The position numbers and the translations under genes are program-made. From positions 111,026 to 175,025 of the forward strand of contig KV419433.1 in assembly GCA_001630475.1 (NCBI GenBank): DNA of 64,000 bases, in the 5' to 3' direction. Below are positions 34,306-46,609 of the stretch, piece by piece. The DNA is from Sistotremastrum niveocremeum HHB9708. Taxonomy: Eukaryota; Basidiomycota; Agaricomycetes; Sistotremastrales; Sistotremastraceae. Each line of letters starts with the position of its first letter. Position 1 is the first letter of the stretch. The notes beneath the pieces were generated by a model. It searched no databases and was not told the DNA's origin. It saw only the letters and a list, made by a program, of their open reading frames with translations.

Positions 34306-34733
34306 GGTGAGAGATAACAGAGCATAGGGGTTGAACGTTCGTGCACCCCATCACTGGTCCTGTCCTGGAAGGCTGTACATGTACCGTGACAAAACTACCC
34401 AGCACGTCTTCTCCGATTTAGGATTTTGCTCTTACGTAAGCAACTTGCGCCCTGGAGATCATGCATTGCCCGAACTCGGATCATCGACAACAAATCTTAA
34501 TTTTGGGCTAAGTGAGCATTGTTCGGGATGATATAGTGAGTTGCAGTTATTGCTAGTGATGATTGAGAAGTCATTTTTCCATGAAGCGTTCGAACTACGT
34601 CGTTACTCGCGTCCCGTCGCGTGCCAACCCGCCGAGCCTGAGTCAAGACGTGGGTTCGAATCCCCTATATCATTCACATTCAGGTATTGATGTTGCTATG
34701 TCAGGGATCAGAATTTCTGGTCGAAAACTCATG
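34306..34733. other. Short intergenic stretch upstream of DUF6535 gene 2
   Basis: Contains the promoter side of DUF6535 gene 2 and the 3' flank of seven-helix copy C. No gene seen. Confidence 0.5.
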
Positions 34734-36265
34734 TCATGCGGCTTCAGTCCTATTTTCGTCAGTAGACGATAGATAGTCCTTATCTGATCCGACCAATGTT
34801 GTAGGCTCCGACTGATAGTGTTCGGGACAGGATTTATCTCGTGGAAGCGCGGCCATCGTACAGAACGAATGGTACCAGCATTTCAATATATCCTGATGAA
34901 AGTCGAGAATGATCAGTTTGAGTAGTCAAATTTCGCGAGCTTGCACTCATGACGCACCTTTTGAGAGGCAAAGATGAGGAAAACAGATAACGGCACTTTA
35001 TCTTCCAGATAAGTGATTTTGAAAACATTTCCGATGCGTCTTTGGACTGACCTATCGATAAGAAGCTGATGGCAGTACGTGTAGTTCCAACGACTTTAAC
35101 CATCGTCCCGGTGTTCAGCAGCAATCTTTGGGAAGACTGAGTCGGGGCTAATGGAGAAAAAATGTCACATACCCAAGAAGTTCCCACAGGTTGAATATCG
35201 AGATACGAAGTATCTGGGAAGTATCCAGCACGGATTTGATACCCAGTTTTCGTGAGGCTTTGCGTCGCTTCAATAAAACGATAAGGAGTGCCGCTGTAAT
35301 TCGTCATATGGCTTCAGACAACGTTACGTAGACTACCTATAAACTAAGATTACCTTGACAGATTATAGTTGCGGACGCTAGAATGATCATGTTCAGATTC
35401 ATAATTGCGGAACTACGAGGTGTTCAGTAAGCCTGCTTGAGCTGAAGCACGATTCCTTACAAGGTGTTGTCACTTATGATGCAGAAGAAAGCATATTTCA
35501 GCCGAATGACCTTCACAGGCGATACGAGTCCAGTCTGAATGAATGATGGATGTTATGAGACGAGAGCGAGGTGGGTAGATGTACTGTGGCTCACGATGAA
35601 AGCACACGCCGAGATGATCAAGTAGCTGAAGTAAGGAAGAGTTCGGAGCTGAACGAAGATGATCAAGCTGGATCATGACGGAAAAGCGGCGTACACACTA
35701 TAAGATAGCAACCTCGACTTGATTGCGAGTGCGGAGGATTGAGTGGGCCATGAATCGCAGATTTCAAGGTCTAGATGGAATGTCAATTGTACTCACTTCG
35801 ACGTGCTTACGAAGGACGTTATATTACGCACTTCATATACAAGTAGAAAGGACGAAAGAATAAATCTGGCGACAAAAAGTCATGACACCGATACCTACGA
35901 GCTGACAGTACTCACGCGGAGTCATTTCCATATTTGAGAGCAGCTTGCACCAGGCATTGCGAATAAGAGGGGTTCACACTCCTATATTCACCGCTATAGA
36001 ACCTAGATCACGCTGATGAGAGATTGTGCCTGAAAATCATCGAAGAATCCACATACAGAATGAGATATACGATTGTATCCAGCAATGCGAGGAACACAAG
36101 ATCATATAGCGCAGACAGTCGGGGAGCCAGGCATTTTGCGAAGAGGAAAGTGAGCGAAAGGAGGGCAAGACCTGCTTGACCGACGATTAAGGAAGAGAAC
36201 CAGATAATCTGTACGCTCCGCGGATGTGGGCCAAGGCTCAACCCATCGGCATCAGCGCTGTCCAT
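34734..36265 (-). CDS. Seven-helix GPCR-like membrane protein, copy C
   Basis: Eleven exons, 326 aa: 36265-36057, 36002-35916, 35865-35832, 35770-35699, 35648-35595, 35534-35461, 35412-35354, 35293-35173, 35125-35052, 34995-34958, 34892-34734. Signature pieces: HPRSVQIIWFSSLIVGQAG, QAALKYGNDSA, YAFFCII, KRRKASRKLG, IFNLWELLG, VPLSVFLIFASQK. Exon 4 is 72 nt, the longest loop in the family. The 52-residue tail starts DILKCWYHSFC and is acidic toward the end. The nearest relative is the pseudogene at 46610-47957, with copy G next. First gene of the five-gene array. Confidence 0.88.
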
Positions 36266-38686
36266 CGATTCGTCGAATTTCCCTCAACCCCGTGGAGGAA
36301 AACAGACTTTCGATAAGACAGAGAGGGGAGCTATGAGCGGGATGAGCAAGCGTACAATCGTATGCCATGGTTCTGCTGCAAGACCCAATATCATAATGCC
36401 TGTGCGCATGCCGAAGTAATATCGCTCGATCAAGAAGACGAAGTTGGACTGCTATTATTGCCGACGTCCAATCAATCCCACACAAACGGCGGACATGATA
36501 GAAGGTGTTCAGGAGGAGGTCAGGGTGCAGGGCCGTACTGTATCACAGGAAGCTCGGAAATGATGCATGATATTCAACCCGCTGGGAACCAGAAATTCGC
36601 CGCGATAATATGGATGCCACGTCGCCGTCCAATGCCTATGAGAGTCAGAATCGAAAAAAGTACGGTATTGAACTAGGATATATGTCAGATAAGTAAGACT
36701 GCGAAATCTTCCAATTTCAACCCACTGGCTGAGTGTTTGGACATCCCTCGTCTGACAATGAAATAAAAAATATTAGCATGGATCAGCCATTTTGGAGCAG
36801 GACCCTTCAAAGGAAGAGGTCTCTTGTCGAGAGGTATCCAGTGTCGATTAATGCTGCAAACTTGCTTCTGCCCTTGTGCGCAATTTCTTTCGCTGATTTT
36901 GGTTGTTCGTAGTTGAGACGGTGCGGACTTCGAATCTCATTTCGCCCCGAACGCGGCGACGACGACGACGACGACGCAGACCATGGCGGGCAATGGACCC
37001 AACAGCTGTGATCTAGGTACATCCATTTGAACCTCCTACGCTGTCGTATGGACTACTAATCTACCTTATGTTGTATTCCTAGTCCAACTCGCGGAGCCTG
37101 TGTCAACGAGCTTTCCTAGTCATCCTGCCTTGATCAATGCGTCCATCCATCGGTTCATTTCAACATCGACCTGCTCAGACTCGTACTCAGACGTCTTTAC
37201 CATCAGGGCCGCGCATCCATGTCACAGCAAAGAATACTGAAGGGTACATCTCAATTTGTTGCGCCCAATCTTCCACCAAATCTAACAAACCGTCGATCAG
37301 TGGATGCTTTCGACATCAGATCGATAGCACAAATCGGCTGCCGCACTACCTAAGCTTATCGCTAAGATGTGAGCTCTGCGTCCTCGTTGCGTGATCTTCA
37401 AAGCTGTGCCGGAAGTTGATGGCAGCTGTACCCATCAAGAAGCTGCTCGTTCAGTGGGAGAATTGCGGATCTGTTGTTGATGGTGCGTCTTCTCTTGTTG
37501 TACTATTTTCTATGATAACTCATGGGTCACTTTTCCATGATCAGCTCCCGGCGGCGGCCAGGTTTCGTACTGCACCGTTGGCGCCAACGAGGGTCACAGC
37601 GAAACGGATTTGTCTAGCTGTCGAACTCTTCCTTTCGCACTATTACAGGATATCTTGCTGTGAGTGTTGTCTGTGTCAAACTTTTGGCGGAAGTGGAAGC
37701 TTAGCCTTAATCATTCAGATTTACCGATGGAGTGAGATGCATCAGGGGCTCGTTGCTTGATCCGCCGACCGCGCCAAAGATCTACACACGTTTTGACTAG
37801 CTCCAGTGATCTCTCCCGTTGATGCGTCTCACTAGAGTTCCTCGACGTGCCTTTCGCCGAGCTCTGAACTTTGCACAATCACTATGACAACTGCCGATGC
37901 ATGATATCTTCCCTGCACGTTGCTCGAACATTATAGGGCAAGCTTCCTTGTCACCCCTATGTTCTCAAGAAAAGAAGACACTCTCACCGTTATTGATTTC
38001 TTGACTTTTCTCTCTTGAATGGAACACGTGCTATGACTCCTTGCTGATTTCGACCCAAAGGCAGCTGGGAAGCGTCAGGTGCGACGCTGCTCATGAATAT
38101 CAACTAGAGCTTCTGGGTGGATCCACCAGCCTCAGCTTCGGTGACTGGTACATCTTGGCTCTATTCGACTTTGAACATACGTGGTCTTGGACTCTCTGGA
38201 TGAAGAAAGACGTCAAAGCTTTGTTGAACCTCCTTCTGAGTCACTGGCACGTCCTCGAGATCCTGCAGGATCCTGTTGCGTTTCTGTTTCTGATCATCAT
38301 CGTTCCTGGAACGTCTGCCTTCCGATTTCGCTTCCGATTTCCGATCCGAAACTCACCAGGATCACGGTCATTGTGAAGTTTTGTCGCAGATCGACTTCTT
38401 CGACCTCTCAAGCTTTCAAGCTTTCAAGTACATCTCATCAAATGTATATTGACTTGACAAATCGCATTACGACCTAAAAGGAAGTTGCGATCTCTATGCG
38501 ACGCCAAATCTGGTACCCGAGGCATCGGTTTTGAGCGAACCGCTTGATCATCCAAGTTAGACAATGATGGGATTCAAGTGGCTCTGGACTAACTGATTAG
38601 CTCATCGGATACACAGTGTGCAGAGATTCAGTGCTCTTCAGCTCAGCTTTGCGTTTGTTGCAAGTTCTCTATTTGCGGTCGCTGCG
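36266..38686. other. Spacer with duplicated flank, no gene supported
   Basis: 36480-37050 has no recognisable content apart from a short (gac)n run near 36955-36975. From about 37080 to 38650 the sequence matches, in blocks, 41790-43010, the 3' flank of a broken family member. The duplicated unit therefore included more than a kilobase downstream of the gene. Confidence 0.6.
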
Positions 38687-40289
38687 TTATCCAATTTGCA
38701 CCGTTGTTTCTGTCAAGCTTGCCGTAGGAGCCTGGCTCCTTTCCCGTATGCATGAATCATACTTTGGCGACGACAACTTCACAGACACACGTTGAAGCTC
38801 GGGATTAGCATCTTTGATGGGAGTTTCCTTCATTCGCTGTTGCCATAAACAGCGCCAAAAATCCATGATGTCCTATTGAGAGCTGTCAGGGGAGATTCGA
38901 TGCAAAAGACAACGATCTCCTACCTTTTGAGAAGCAAAAATAACAAAAACGGACAGGGGTACTATCGCGTCATATCATCAATAAGTACACGTAGACTGCG
39001 AATTTCCAAAGTACTGATACACTCACCAATCGCAAGAAAACTCGTGGCAATCATCGTTTGCCCTATAAATTCTCCTAGAGCTGCAGAATTTAGCAGCAGC
39101 CTAGCACAGCTCCTCAATACGGGCCCGAAGCCAGGAAACACACGCGATCTTGAAAGGACTTACCCGATGAGCTCCCACAGATTGAATACGGAAATGCGAA
39201 CAATTTGAGACAGATTCAACGCGCTGGGCACTCCCAATTTTCGGCACGCTTTTCGTCGTTTATGTACAACTATGCCAAGGGCAACTTCGTCGTTGAAGAC
39301 ATGCTCAATTTTGCGAATGAATCCGGGCGACTCCGGCGTACCTTGGCATACCAGAGTTGCTGCAGCAATCAAAACCAGCTCCCAGGTTAGTATAGCACCG
39401 CTGAACAATATTATCCGTGGGTTGTGACGAGCTCAAAAAATTGACATACAATGTTGCATCATTAATCGTACAGAAGAAGGAATGTCTTCCCCGGGCTACT
39501 TTTTCAGGGAATCGAAGCCCGATCTATAACAACATGCAGGATTGCGTGAGGTTGGGATGGAACGTACTTTACCACAGCAAGAACGATGACACGTACCACA
39601 GCGGTAGCGGTTGATACAATCATCCAATTCAAATAGGGTAGGCAAAGCAGCTGTGTCAACACGATCCGTAAGCGCAGAAAAAAGGCATTGCAAATCTTCC
39701 GCATCACGAACCATCCAGTGCGAGTGTCCAGATGATGAGCTTACGGGCCCACGTATTGTGCTCATAAGAGTCTACGGCACAGATGATGTCACATTGATTA
39801 CACTTCCCTGGTGGTTGTGACAGTGACGAACCTCGAGGACTAGGAAAAAGGCCGATGAAATGGCCCTATTACGTATAATATGAGGATACGCATCAATAAA
39901 TCCTCAAGGTGTTAATACCGAATACATACGCGGGGTCGTAGCCATGTTTCAGAACGGCTTGCACAAGGCACTGCGTGTAAGGAGGAGTTGTAGTCATAAA
40001 TTGGCCCGTATAAAATCTAGAAGATAGGTGTCACGCCTCGCGTGAGTATCGATATTCGAGGGGGGTCTATCACGTACAGTATCAGATAAATTGGAGTGCC
40101 AATCAATGACAATAAGATAAAATTATAGAGCACGTTCATTCTTTGAGTTGTCGATCTCGCCAGGAGGAAGGTCAACAAAAGAAAGCTCAGTCCAATTTGA
40201 CCGGCGATTAAAAGAGAAAACCAAATCAGTTGTATGAGCCGAGGATGTTGACCAAATTCGAACCCGTCTGCGCCGACTGGAAAACCCAT
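38687..40289 (-). CDS. Seven-helix GPCR-like membrane protein, copy D
   Basis: Best-resolved member. Eleven exons, 332 aa: 40289-40078, 40016-39930, 39865-39832, 39771-39712, 39650-39597, 39523-39450, 39400-39342, 39284-39164, 39100-39027, 38961-38924, 38872-38687. Helix 1 LIQLIWFSLLIAGQIG, helix 2 LYNFILLSLIGTPIYLILF, helix 3 after QAVLKHGYDPA, helix 4 CLPYLNWMIVSTATAV, then the conserved loop FPEKVARGRHSFFCTIND, helix 5 LTWELVLIAAATLVCQ, KRRKACRKLG loop, helix 6 FNLWELIGLLLNSAA, helix 7 MIATSFLAIGVPLSVFVIF. The 61-aa tail starts DIMDFWRC. All donors are GT. Predicted topology puts the tail opposite the short N terminus, as in GPCRs. Ligand and coupling are unknown. Confidence 0.9.
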
Positions 40290-43012
40290 GTCTAGGCTGA
40301 GTTAGGCTGACTCGTTACGAGTCGATCTCAGGCCCAGCCTGCCCAGGGGTTCAATATATCGGTTTTTGGAGGGGGCTGCAAGGAAACTTATACCGGCGGA
40401 TGGCTTGACTCGGAGAGATTGGAACTGAAAGAGAAAGGCGTATCATAGATATAGGACCAGTGATCTAGAGATTCTGCAGCTCGTGTTGCTATTCTGGAGC
40501 TTTTTTTCACAAGGCAATTTGTTGTCAACAAGGAAGTCTATTTCAGCGCGGAGCGTTGACCTGAGAGTCATTATAGCGCATCAAAATCCGTGAACAGTGC
40601 AGTCGCTAAGTGGATAACATGGCTACGGAAGTCTTGAATTTCGATCGCTTCCGCGATATATGAGCACATCAGGAAATTTGATGGGCTAGGTCGAAGGTGG
40701 TCAAAGGGAAAAAAAATCACGTTGGATGAATGTTTCCCAGCTCGGAGCCAGTTCGCAGATCAGGTGAGTGACATTTGGATGAGCATAGATGCCGGTAGCG
40801 GGATTTAATGGATAAAAAACGACTCCAATAGCCGACACGTTTACGAAGTGACGAGCAGAGGTGCTATTTGGAGCGCATGACCGAGATATTAAATGTGATG
40901 AATCTTATCAATAGCGTGGATCAGGCGGTATCATCGGGGCCTTTACCACACTGACGATCCATTTTGATTGACACTCGGGCGGCGATGCCAGTGGCGTATT
41001 CCCAAGATAGAGATCCAATCTTGATGCAATGTGAGTGATTTTGAGTGGATCGCAGACAGCGACGCCCGCCATCAAAGTCTGATCGCGGAAGATCATAGAA
41101 TAGTTTCAGAGTCCTTCTGACTCGGACACTTTTTTCTGCCTGCGGATTTCTAGAAAGCCTAAGCATATGGATCATGGAGTCTGCTCTGCAGCCTCTGCTT
41201 CCGTCCGCTCTGAGAATAATATTTACTATCACTATCAGTTGAGCTTGATGGATTTCCGCAGCATCACGCAAGAATTTCGGGCCCTCACCAATTGACTTTT
41301 CATACACTAATAAATCTCGTAGGATGTACCTGGTCACCTCGTGTCATTCCTTTGTTTCGTCGTTCTATGGTTGGTCCTTGGTTTGGGCTGGTCCCGCTTG
41401 GAATTGCTGGCGGAGATCGAAGCGGTCTTTGAAAAACACACCACAACCTTGCCCTCTTGCCTTACCTACGAGGCTACGAGGCTACGACGCTTCCTCCTTA
41501 CCACGATTGCATATTCAATGCGGTGATTGAGCTCGAAATTGATCGTGCACGCTCTGGAGTGACTCATAGAAAAGAACACAAAGGGTGTGTGTCATTCCTC
41601 GCATCAAAATATCCATCAAATCTTATAAATTATTGGCCAGCTGACGGACTTCTAGATCTGGGCCGGCACAAACGCAACGGCGGCGACGAAAAACATGGTA
41701 CTCGCCCAAACCCCCAGCTGAAACTGAGGTACACTTCTTCAAATACTTCCCGATTTTTTCTGGCTAATAATTTGCCTGAAGGTGTATTGCTCAGTCCAAC
41801 TATTCCTAGTCATCGTGGCTTCGTCAAGGCAATCCTTCTATCCATCCATTACACAATCAACGTGCTCAGACTAATAAACGACGTTTCAACGGTCATGGGA
41901 GCGCATCCTGCCTTCTCCACGCCCCACCAAAGACTGCTACAGGGTATGTCTCAATCTGTGGCGTCAAATCTTACCGCAAATCTCACAGACCGTCAATCAG
42001 TAGATGGTTACCCATATAAGACTCATAAGATCAACCGGATACCACACTGTTGTAGCTTACCGTCAAGATCTGAGCTTTAAGTCCTTGTTGCGTGATCGCT
42101 AGCGCTGTGTTGGTAGCTGATGGGCAGCTGTGCCGATCAAGAAGCTGCTCGTACAGTGGGATATCTGTGGATCTTTTCTTGACTGTATGTCTTTTCTTGG
42201 TGTAACATCCTACATCGTCCTCATGATATCCACCTTCAGCGCGATAAGCAATGATTCAGATGCATCAATGGACTGAGCTGCATCAGGGGCACCTTCCATC
42301 AATCGCTATCTACGCTAAAGATTCTCACACATGCGCTCGAGTAGTTTCAGTGATTCTCCCCGTTCACGCGTCGCACTCGACTTCCTCGACGTGCCCTTCT
42401 GCGCTTCGTCCAGCTCTGTGATCGTGCAGAGCTAGACGACTCCCGAAGCCTGTAATCTATCTTGCAAGTTACTGGAACACTGCAGGGGAACTTCGCTCGT
42501 CACGTTCCCAATACATGCAGACAGTCTCATCACCAGCAGGTCCTCGTCTCTTTCTTCCAGATGAGATACGTACTATGACGTCACCTCCTGGTGCGTCCGA
42601 GTTAAAAGCAGCTTGATCGCCTCAAGTTCGACGCCTCAAACGTATACGGCTGGATCCATCTACCAGTTGCAAAACCTTCTTTAAGCAGGACATTTTGGCA
42701 GTAGTCGGCTTTGACTGCATGTGGTCCCGTCCTCTGCTCTCGCCCGTCTCTCGACTTAGAATATGTGGATCAAGAGAGACATCGGACCTAGCCAAACCAT
42801 CTTCTCGATCAACGGCCAGTCCCCAAGAGCTTGCTGCGATCTCGCGTTACTGATCGTCATCGCGGCTCTATCGTCTCAGTCCCTAGGCAGACATTGACGT
42901 CTCCCACCTCACCATCAGATGAACATAGTCAGAGAAAGGCGCACTAGGTTATCGATATACTGTTCATAAGCAGCAGGTTCTTATACGTGCTTTACTGGCT
43001 CAACATCAAGAT
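40290..43012. other. Spacer between seven-helix copy D and the next remnant
   Basis: No gene is supported. 41780-43010 duplicates 37080-38650. A 207-codon plus frame (41457-42080) lies largely in that duplicated block and is not kept open in the other copy, so it is not called. A minus frame at 40921-41337 has no family. Confidence 0.55.
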
Positions 43013-43520
43013 TCAAACAGTGGAAGCCACCAGTGTTATCGTCTCCACTTCGTTGATCGTTGTCTTATCCCTCGCCTTTGGTGCAACCGATTTGAAAGAC
43101 CGAGACCCACTTTTTTGCGCAGACCCCTTATCAAGCTCCTTTGATCGAATTCTCCGAAGCAATCTGATAGACCAAAATGTCAGGATATCCTATCGGATGT
43201 CCGTCAACGAGACTGCAATTGTTTGTATGAGATCACTCTTACCTTTCGAGCACCGAAGATGATGCAGACAGACAAGGGGACTAGCAAGTTGAGCGCCTGA
43301 CGTTAGCCCAAGCAGTGAACGGACAGTGGTGCTTACCGACTGCCAAGAACGTTGTAGCGAACGCTGTCCCCGCAACTGCATCCCCTACGACTCCAAGTGC
43401 GACTGCCGCATTTAGTACCAATCTGTTTGGCTGCGGTCATGTTGTGGAACGATTGCGTAGGTCGACGAGCAATAACATACGAAGCGAGCATCCAGAGATT
43501 ACGGCTCTTTGCAAAATTCA
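43013..43520 (-). pseudogene. 3' remnant of a seven-helix gene (exons 9-11)
   Basis: The last three exons are readable: exon 9 (ALGVVGDAVAGTAFATTFLA) near 43440-43350, exon 10 (VPLSVCIIFGAR) near 43290-43250, exon 11 (DILTFWSIRLLRRIRSK to TGA at 43013). The tail ends VETITLVASTV, matching copy H (VETVTLVGSTV). Exon 8 is decayed to fragments (NLWML near 43490) and nothing further upstream is recognisable. Confidence 0.8.
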
Positions 43521-44048
43521 CGGCGCGGCCCGTTTTGGCATCCAATTGTTGGCATCGAAATTTTCCGCGTCAAAATTTTCCGCTCGACATAGAATAGCTT
43601 GTAGCTCACTCAATCCTAGGTAGAATAGATTGATGCTTGTACCGTTGAAATCGTACGACCTCGTGCTACACGGTGATACCAAAATTTTGAGAAAAGAGCA
43701 AGGTCAAAATTTCACCTTTTGTTTCGGTACCGCACTCAGCGCTAACTCAGATAGCAAATACGACCAGGTTGAAGAATATCGACCCCGTGTCACTTGAGTA
43801 GAATCATAATAGGGTATACCCATCGATGAGCTCCTAAGCTGCTCATTGGATGAGCCTACCTCAATCGCGTGATTCTCAAAGCAACGACAAAGTTCCGTTC
43901 GCTGTATAGACTTTATTTACAGTATACCAAGTTGCACGTAATCGAATTCACTCATCAGATGCACAGTGTGAAGAGATTGGGCGTCTTTGGTATCCATGAT
44001 GCTCGTTTCAAATTCTGTCTAAGATGCTGTGACATTGCTGTCGCCACA
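43521..44048. other. Spacer upstream of the 3' remnant
   Basis: No gene. A block at 43915-44030 resembles 38570-38680, the 3' flank of copy D. Confidence 0.5.
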
Positions 44049-45627
44049 CTACCTAATTATTAGCACTGGGCCTAGATCTGTCAAGCTTGCCGTTGCCGGC
44101 TGGGCCGTCTTCTGGGACGTCTCCTGGGCGGTATCCGAGTCTTGGACCGTCTGGCCACTGATTTCCTGGACGCATGGATCACGCTTTGGCGAAGGCAACC
44201 AAACTCTCATGATATCCTGTTGCAGAGCTGTCAATGAAAAGTAAAAGACTAAAGAGAATGTTGATTTTCCTTTTGGGAACCGAAGATGACAAACACGGAC
44301 AGTGGGACTACGGTCACATATGATCAACAAGCACACGTGGGGTACAAATCGGAAGTGAACTGGTTTCGTACTTACCAAGCGCCAAGAAAAACGTTGCGAT
44401 CATTGTATTGCCCACAACATTTCCTATAGCTCCAGAGTTCAGCAGTAGCCTAACGCATTGTATCAATCCTGGTATCAGTCCAAGGGATACCTGGCATCCT
44501 ACAATGACTTACCCAACGAGCTCCCACAAATTGAAAACCGAAATCCGAATAATTTGAGACAGATCCAAAGAGTTAGGGACCCCTAATTTTTGGCACGCTC
44601 TTCGGCGTTTGTATACGACTATGATAAGAGCAACTTCGTCGTCGTCGAAATGCTTAGTTTGGGTGGGGACGTAATTGGACGACTCTGGCGTACCTTGGCA
44701 TACGAGCGTTGCTGCAGCAATCAGCATTATCTCCAATGTGAGTATATCACCGCTTAAGAGTATTATCCGCGCGTGATAATGACCTCCAGGAAAATGACAT
44801 ACAATCGCTTGTCATTGATTGTACAGAAGAAGGAATGTGTTCCGTGTACCACCTTTTCAGGGAATTGATGGCCTACCTATAAGAATGTGTTGGATTAAGT
44901 GAGGTTTGGTCTCAAGTGAGGGATGATCACACGCACCACAGCAGTAGTAATTGAGACAATGATCCAATTGCAATAAGGCAGAAAAATAAGCTGGATCGAC
45001 GTTACGTGTAAGCGAACCAAGCAGGCATCGAGAGGATCTCATATCACAAACCATCCAGTGCGGGCGTGAGGATGAGCTTGAGCTTGTTGGGCCACGCCTT
45101 GCATTCATAAATGCCTAGAGCATGAATGATGTCACGACACTTCAACTTTGCTGTTAGCTAGAGTAACGGACCCCGAGAACTAAAAAGAAAGACGATAAGA
45201 TTAACCTGTAAAAGATAATGTAAGGATCTACATGAAGAATTGTTGATGTGCCGGAGACATACGCGGGGTCGAATCCATGTTTCAGAGAGGCCTGCATCAG
45301 GCATGGCGTGTAAGGAGGGGTCATAGTCATAAATTGGCCGGTATAAAACCTAGAAAATGAGATTGATACTCAATATAACCATCATTATGCGGGAGTCTAG
45401 AATACCACATACAGTATCAGATAAATTGGAGTGCCGAGCAGTGACAAAAAAATAAAATTATATAGCACGTTCATACGTGGGGCCAGCGACCTCGCCAGGA
45501 AGAGGGTAAATACAAGAAAAGTAAGACCAGTTTGACCAACAATCAAGAGAGAAAACCAGGTCAGTTGTATAGCTCGAGGTTCTTGACCAACTTGGGACCC
45601 GTCTGGGCCGATTGGAACTGACGCCAT
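44049..45627 (-). CDS. Seven-helix GPCR-like membrane protein, copy E, with a lost splice donor
   Basis: Eleven exons would give 328 aa: 45627-45413, 45349-45263, 45205-45172, 45114-45052, 44990-44937, 44876-44803, 44752-44694, 44633-44513, 44449-44376, 44307-44270, 44216-44049. ATG 45627 was chosen over 45681 by family length. Signature pieces: EPRAIQLTWFSLLIVGQTG, QASLKHGFDPA, FPEKVVHGTHSFFCTIND, KRRRACQKLG, IFNLWELVG. Exon 10 is followed by GAAAAT where copy D has GTAGGA. Without splicing, translation would add six residues (ENQHSL) and stop, replacing the 55-residue tail. All seven helices remain. Most similar to copy D. Confidence 0.8.
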
Positions 45628-46609
45628 TCTCAAGCGAGTGAGGCTGACTAATCTATGACAGCTCGAGCTTAGGGAACTCAATGTATCAGCTTAGACAAGT
45701 CGCGGCAAGGATCCTTCTGGATCAGTGGACGGCTTGAGAGATTGCAACAGAAGAGGCGGGGTGAGAATGATGAGAGGACCCATTATTATAGCTCTGGCAA
45801 ACAGGTAGTCGGGGATTCCGCCGTTCGTCTTCCTATTCTGGATCTTTTGTTATGATGAAACGGCTGGTTGTCAACAAGGAAGTACATATCAGTGCATAGC
45901 GTTGGCTTACTGTTCAACCTTACAATATCTAGGTGATGGTGGTATATGAGACGGTACTCCGTATACCCTGTGGAAACGACCGTTAGTAGTAGTAGTAGGT
46001 AAGCCGCCAGGATCAGAGGATGCCGAAGCTGACAGGAAGCGGCGTTAAAGTGACTATATCCGCGTCATTGCCTGAGTCTCCAGACCTTAGACGACCCCAA
46101 CAGCTTCAACGCCAAATCAATCAACAAGCTGATCAGTACTTTGACGAGTTGAAGGACCTTCTGTCGAGAGGGTCGTCATCATATTGCTCCGAACCTATCT
46201 ACGAACATCAATCAGCCTTGCAATCAGCCTTATTTGTCGTCAAACGAGCAGTTTCCTTAGCACGCTCTCTCGGATTCCCCAGTCATTGTGGTCGCTCAAG
46301 ATGTGCAGTCATGTGACAGCCAGAGTATTTAGAACTGAGGACGTAGAAACCGTTGCTTGCTTTCCTCATCTACGGTTCGTCGATTATTGACTCGTCAATT
46401 TTCTTGCTTCAACCAGACTTCCAGGTTATCCCGACCGTGATAGACCGACATCTAACGACTGGAATTGTACACCTTGTTACCTCCACCCTCCAGAGCATCC
46501 AACAAGTACTCTGGCTAGTCTCGCTTCATATTCTGATGCCGCATCTTTCGAACCGGGACCTTGTCATCGAACTAACTCTGACTTGAAATTTCTTTCACGG
46601 CATACGAAT
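45628..46609. other. Spacer with repeat shared with 47970-48660
   Basis: 46010-46600 matches 47970-48650 in several blocks (for example gtgatagaccga versus gtgataggccga after ccgacc/tccgacc). Plus frames here (46020-46316) are not kept in the second copy. No gene. Confidence 0.55.

Noticed and set aside
34620-34672. tRNA-like piece (gtgggttcgaatcccc with a cctgagtcaagac segment before it)
   Set aside because: The T loop looks right, but the T stem has a mismatch, no acceptor stem closes and no anticodon arm fits. A similar block without the T loop is present near 37085. Treated as chance or an old relic in spacer DNA.
41457-42080. 207-codon plus-strand frame
   Set aside because: Lies largely in spacer DNA duplicated at 37080-38650, where the frame is not kept; no start context, domain or protein-like composition.
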